From: Neodontobutis hainanensis
Lineage: Eukaryota; Chordata; Actinopteri; Gobiiformes; Odontobutidae
Direction of reading: 5' to 3'
Assembly: GCA_024349245.1 (NCBI GenBank)
Contig: JALDNG010002624.1
Location: 62,001 to 126,000 of the forward strand
Length of the DNA stretch: 64,000 bases
Position 1 is the stretch's first letter; the number at the start of each line of letters is the position of its first letter. The notes beneath the pieces are model-generated. The model worked only from the letters and a program-made list of their open reading frames with translations, searched no databases and was not told the DNA's origin. This document shows, piece by piece, positions 60,761-64,000 of this stretch. Made by a program: the position numbers and the translations under genes.

Positions 60761-63525
60761 AATTTATTCGCATCAATCTATTGCTATTAAACACATATAT
60801 TACATAAATAAATTGTCACTGTTTAATTTTCCATGTTTTCATGAATAAAAAACACTCTTGGATTAAATTTAAACGTACAAAAACGTTTTGAATTAAGTTC
60901 TATTTTAATTTCTTTTATTTTTTTTTACAATTTCTGTATTTAATGTCTCTTTTTCTCTACCCATTGTGGATATTAAAATACACAACAATTCCAGCAGATG
61001 ACTTTATTTAATTTAACTTTCATTTGCATACTTAGCGTGCTATTTACAAAACATTTTAAATAAAGCAAAAATGCAACAATCCATTAAAATATGGCTTTAG
61101 CAACTACCTACTGCCTTCCAAGTTTAATTTGGCAACTTAATGGGAATTGTCTACAGTTGTATGTTGTTAATTAATTTTAGAATGAGAAAGTAGTAGTAAA
61201 AATGTTGTCTGCAGGTCATGTTTTTAAATGATGCAAGCATCCCTTATGAACACATACAATCACACAGTTCAAAGCACTCATACACTTTACACACATGCAG
61301 GCAAACACAACACCAACATTGAACACATTTTCTTTATCCTAATACATGCGTATATAAATAATAAAAAACACTAAGGTACTACACAATACAAAGGCATACT
61401 GTACATAAAAAGTGAGTGCTCTGTGCAATTGTCTTGTAACAGTGTGTATAAATGACCTAAACTAAACAGAACCAGCATACATTTTTGTTGCACTCTTTGG
61501 CATCAAAATGCTTCTATTGTGCAATGCAACTGGTTCAAAAATAAACTCTTTTCACAAAAATAAAACAAATTAAATCCCTCCTTGTACACATTTTAGACAC
61601 GATATTTCAAACTACAGAGGAACAAAGTAATGTAGCTTATGCGCATAACCGAAAGTAACGTAGCATACTTAATATATACTAAGTTTTTTATATATACATT
61701 ATTATAAGTTGTTACAAGGATTGTGTGATCAAAAACAATGAAACACACAAATAATTAAAAATCATATTAGGTCATACAGCATCAAACTAACATAAATCAA
61801 ATAATATATCAGCAAACAGTAAGGCCAATTTTGAGAAATTTTTAATAAATAGAATGGTATTATTAATCATATCAGGGAAGGCACTGCTTTAGTTTACCTT
61901 ATAGATAGATTACAAGAACTTACAGTGATGATCAAATTTAAAGGCACATGGTAGGACATTTTTACTCAAACAAAAACACTAAATAAACTTGCTTTTTTGG
62001 ATTATACATGACTGTGCAGTTTATGAAAAACTACTTGGACTAACATAATAACCTACATAACGGCAAAGTTACCCAGTACAATATAAAAACATGAATGATA
62101 ATATTTTTGCTTCTAAACACACAATCCTTTAAACAATGGATAGAAAAAATATATATTAACTTCTTGATTTCATCAATAATCAAGAAAATTATATCCCCAA
62201 GTGAGTCATTTTTCATCTTATTGCACCATGCACAGTGCTTATACATTAGTTTTATGCTTTCGTGAGTGAGAAGCATAGAAATTGGAGTTTCAAGTTCAAG
62301 TTACTCATTTTAATTAGTGACTTTCTCTTTGTTTACCTTTGTCATAAACAGCACTGTCATCTAAATGTACAGTGTAATAAATAACAAACTAGGCATTTGT
62401 TTTGTCTTACCAATCTAAAGTCACAGCTAACGACATTTTGCATGTACAGCTGAGCCCTGATAGAACTGGTAGAGTACTCTACACCAACATAATCCAGGAG
62501 CACAGACATTCAGTCAGTCTGATGCTGCATGCTTGCTAAGTTTGTCCCTCACTACTGACACAATTTTTTTTTTTACAAAAGCCAAAAAAAAGCCACATCA
62601 GCAAACACTCTTTTCTGTAACTTCCTGATTGCTGTTTCATTAGGTAAGTCAAGTTGTTTGTGGGTTTGTCTTCTCATTCAACTCTACATGTTGTTGTTTC
62701 TACAGCACACAGGTACATATTCAAATACACTTATTACAATGCTAAACTCAACTCGAACCAGCACTACCATTAACTGTACTGGTTAGTCTCAGCTGTGACC
62801 TTAAAAATCATTTGCTCAAAGCACTGATGCATTTTAGTGATTTAAACATGTACATTAGCAGAAGTTTATGTTATTTCCTTTTAGTTCTCTTCATATTTTA
62901 GCACTTGTCATAAAGATTACCTAGCTGAGATTGTTTTTCTCAAAGGCAAATATACAATTGCAAAACATACGTAAAGTAAAATAGAAACAAAACCTTTTTA
63001 AAAAATTCCCTTTTTCAGTTATTGTTCTAAAAAGGATTAGGTCTACACATTAATCTATTCTAAGGCACTTAAAAGATATACAAAAAGTTGTAAAGGTTAA
63101 GATTAAGATATTAATGCAAAACATTGGGATGCGTAGCAGGTAAAAGAAGGTCATGGGTCATACATTACATTTCTACCATCTATTTTGCATGTTACGGCAT
63201 GCCACTGTAGTAGCATCCAGTGTCACCATTGTCACTCATTTGAGACAAAAAGGCAGACTGCTTCCTGGCTAAAGCAGGAAAAAGATGTATTAGTCTTTCA
63301 AATCCTGACTAACTAGAAGAAAAGAGCTTAAAGGGTAGATGCGCTTTTTATAAATTGTTATAGTCTTGTTAACTTTCCAGTATTTGTGTCTTGATCATCA
63401 CAGCACTTTTTGGTGTTTTGTGTTTGGTGTTTAGGATTGTTTGATCTTTGTTGAACAGCGGTTGTCATGATGTGCCCGTTTGTTATTTTCAGAAGGTGAT
63501 GGTTCCTCAATGTTGATTACAGATG
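60761..63525 (-). other. adcy9: Probable adcy9 3'UTR and crebbp upstream spacer
   Basis: No coding exon is seen on either strand. The stretch is AT-rich with long open 3'UTR character, and AATAAA on the minus strand at 61003-61008 is a possible end of the adcy9 transcript. The crebbp promoter begins a few hundred bases beyond it. Confidence 0.5.
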
Positions 63526-64000
63526 TTAGGCCGCTGTGGGACACAGACCTTTTGGTGGAGACCTCTGTGGATGGTCGCTTTCACTTGCAGGCCGTTGTCC
63601 AATAAGTTCTATCTCTTTTATATGAGAAAACCCTGTGTTGGTTGATGAACCTGCACTTGCACTAGGCACCATAGTAGTAGTGCTGCATGTTTTGATGTTA
63701 GTGTTGGGCACCATGCTGGCAATTTCATCTGTGGGGGAACGTCCAATACTACCATCTACTTGTGCCCGGATTTCTGGGGACACTGAAAGTTGGTATTGTG
63801 GCACAGGGCCACTGTCACTGCTCTTAGGGTAAAGGAACGTCTTCATTTGACCTTTCCTTTAACATTTACTGTGCCACGGTAATCAAACTCATAATCCATG
63901 CTACTGAGCACACAATAACTCTCCTCACTAACCTGAACTCGACACTCTACCCCTGTTGTGTCCATTCGACTGGCAATGTTGACTGTATCTCCCCAGATAT
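63526..64000 (-). CDS. adcy9: Adenylate cyclase type 9, C-terminal part (cut by window edge)
   Basis: Membrane enzyme making cAMP from ATP. The visible part begins in the C2 catalytic domain with WGDTVNIASRMDTTG, which holds the catalytic Asn and Arg. It continues VECRVQVSEESYCVLSSM, YRGTVNVKGKG, QMKTFLYPKSSD and VDGSIGRSPTDEIASMVP, which closely match human ADCY9. One base is missing near 63850. The frame then ends at 63526, but another frame stays open to a stop at 63431, so the true C-terminus is uncertain. It lies upstream of crebbp on the same strand, as in human. Confidence 0.9.

Noticed and set aside
1..64000. CRISPR arrays, operons, ribosome binding sites and other bacterial features
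   Set aside because: The window is spliced vertebrate DNA. The only short tandem arrays are simple repeats with no spacers.
1..64000. tRNA, rRNA or snoRNA genes in introns
   Set aside because: None was recognised by eye; a covariance-model scan would be needed to exclude small RNAs.

Overview
This 64 kb window is nuclear DNA from a bony fish, almost certainly a teleost. The evidence is spliced vertebrate genes with GT-AG introns, fish-type Tc1, hAT, Penelope-like and LINE remnants, and long AT-rich introns with CA, TTTA and poly-A tracts. Gene identities come from protein families and exon order recognised by eye; no database search was run.

Layout: (1) 1-1258, upstream sequence with a CCAAT/CRE motif and an RFX X-box. 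(2) 1259-19079 (+), dnaaf5/heatr2, 13 exons. (3) 19767-21863 (+), gde1, 6 exons. (4) 22963-24842 (+), mcrip2, 5 exons and fully intact. (5) 25506-29498 (-), trap1, 18 exons. (6) 30595-59735 (-), crebbp, 31 exons, about 2,460 residues with the TAZ1, KIX, bromodomain, RING/PHD, acetyltransferase, ZZ, TAZ2 and NCBD modules in order. (7) about 63526-64000 (-), the 3' end of adcy9, cut by the window edge. The order trap1-crebbp-adcy9 on one strand matches human 16p13.3. The crebbp C-terminus (GDTTGDTLEKLIEGL) separates it from ep300.

Functionally, dnaaf5 assembles ciliary dynein arms, gde1 is a membrane glycerophosphodiesterase, mcrip2 is a small corepressor/RNP-associated factor and trap1 is the mitochondrial HSP90. 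adcy9 makes cAMP, and crebbp is the coactivator at the nuclear end of cAMP-CREB signalling.

Two features stand out. First, five of the six genes carry apparent frameshifts, and every one I resolved is a net loss of one or two bases (at least 25 bases over about 14 kb of coding sequence). Restoring those counts gives an exact multiple of three in each complete gene, with lengths close to the human proteins. This points to deletion-biased consensus errors, not pseudogenes. Second, crebbp introns 1, 2, 5, 13 and 19 carry layered mobile elements: a Tc1 element with a TTAA-flanked element nested in it, a hAT element with an 8-bp target duplication holding a nested MITE, a head-to-head Penelope-like pair, and a LINE fragment between 29-bp direct repeats. 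I found no clearly new biological system. The best leads for novelty are these elements, an unexplained 117-codon ORF in crebbp intron 1, and the regulatory motifs at dnaaf5 and trap1.
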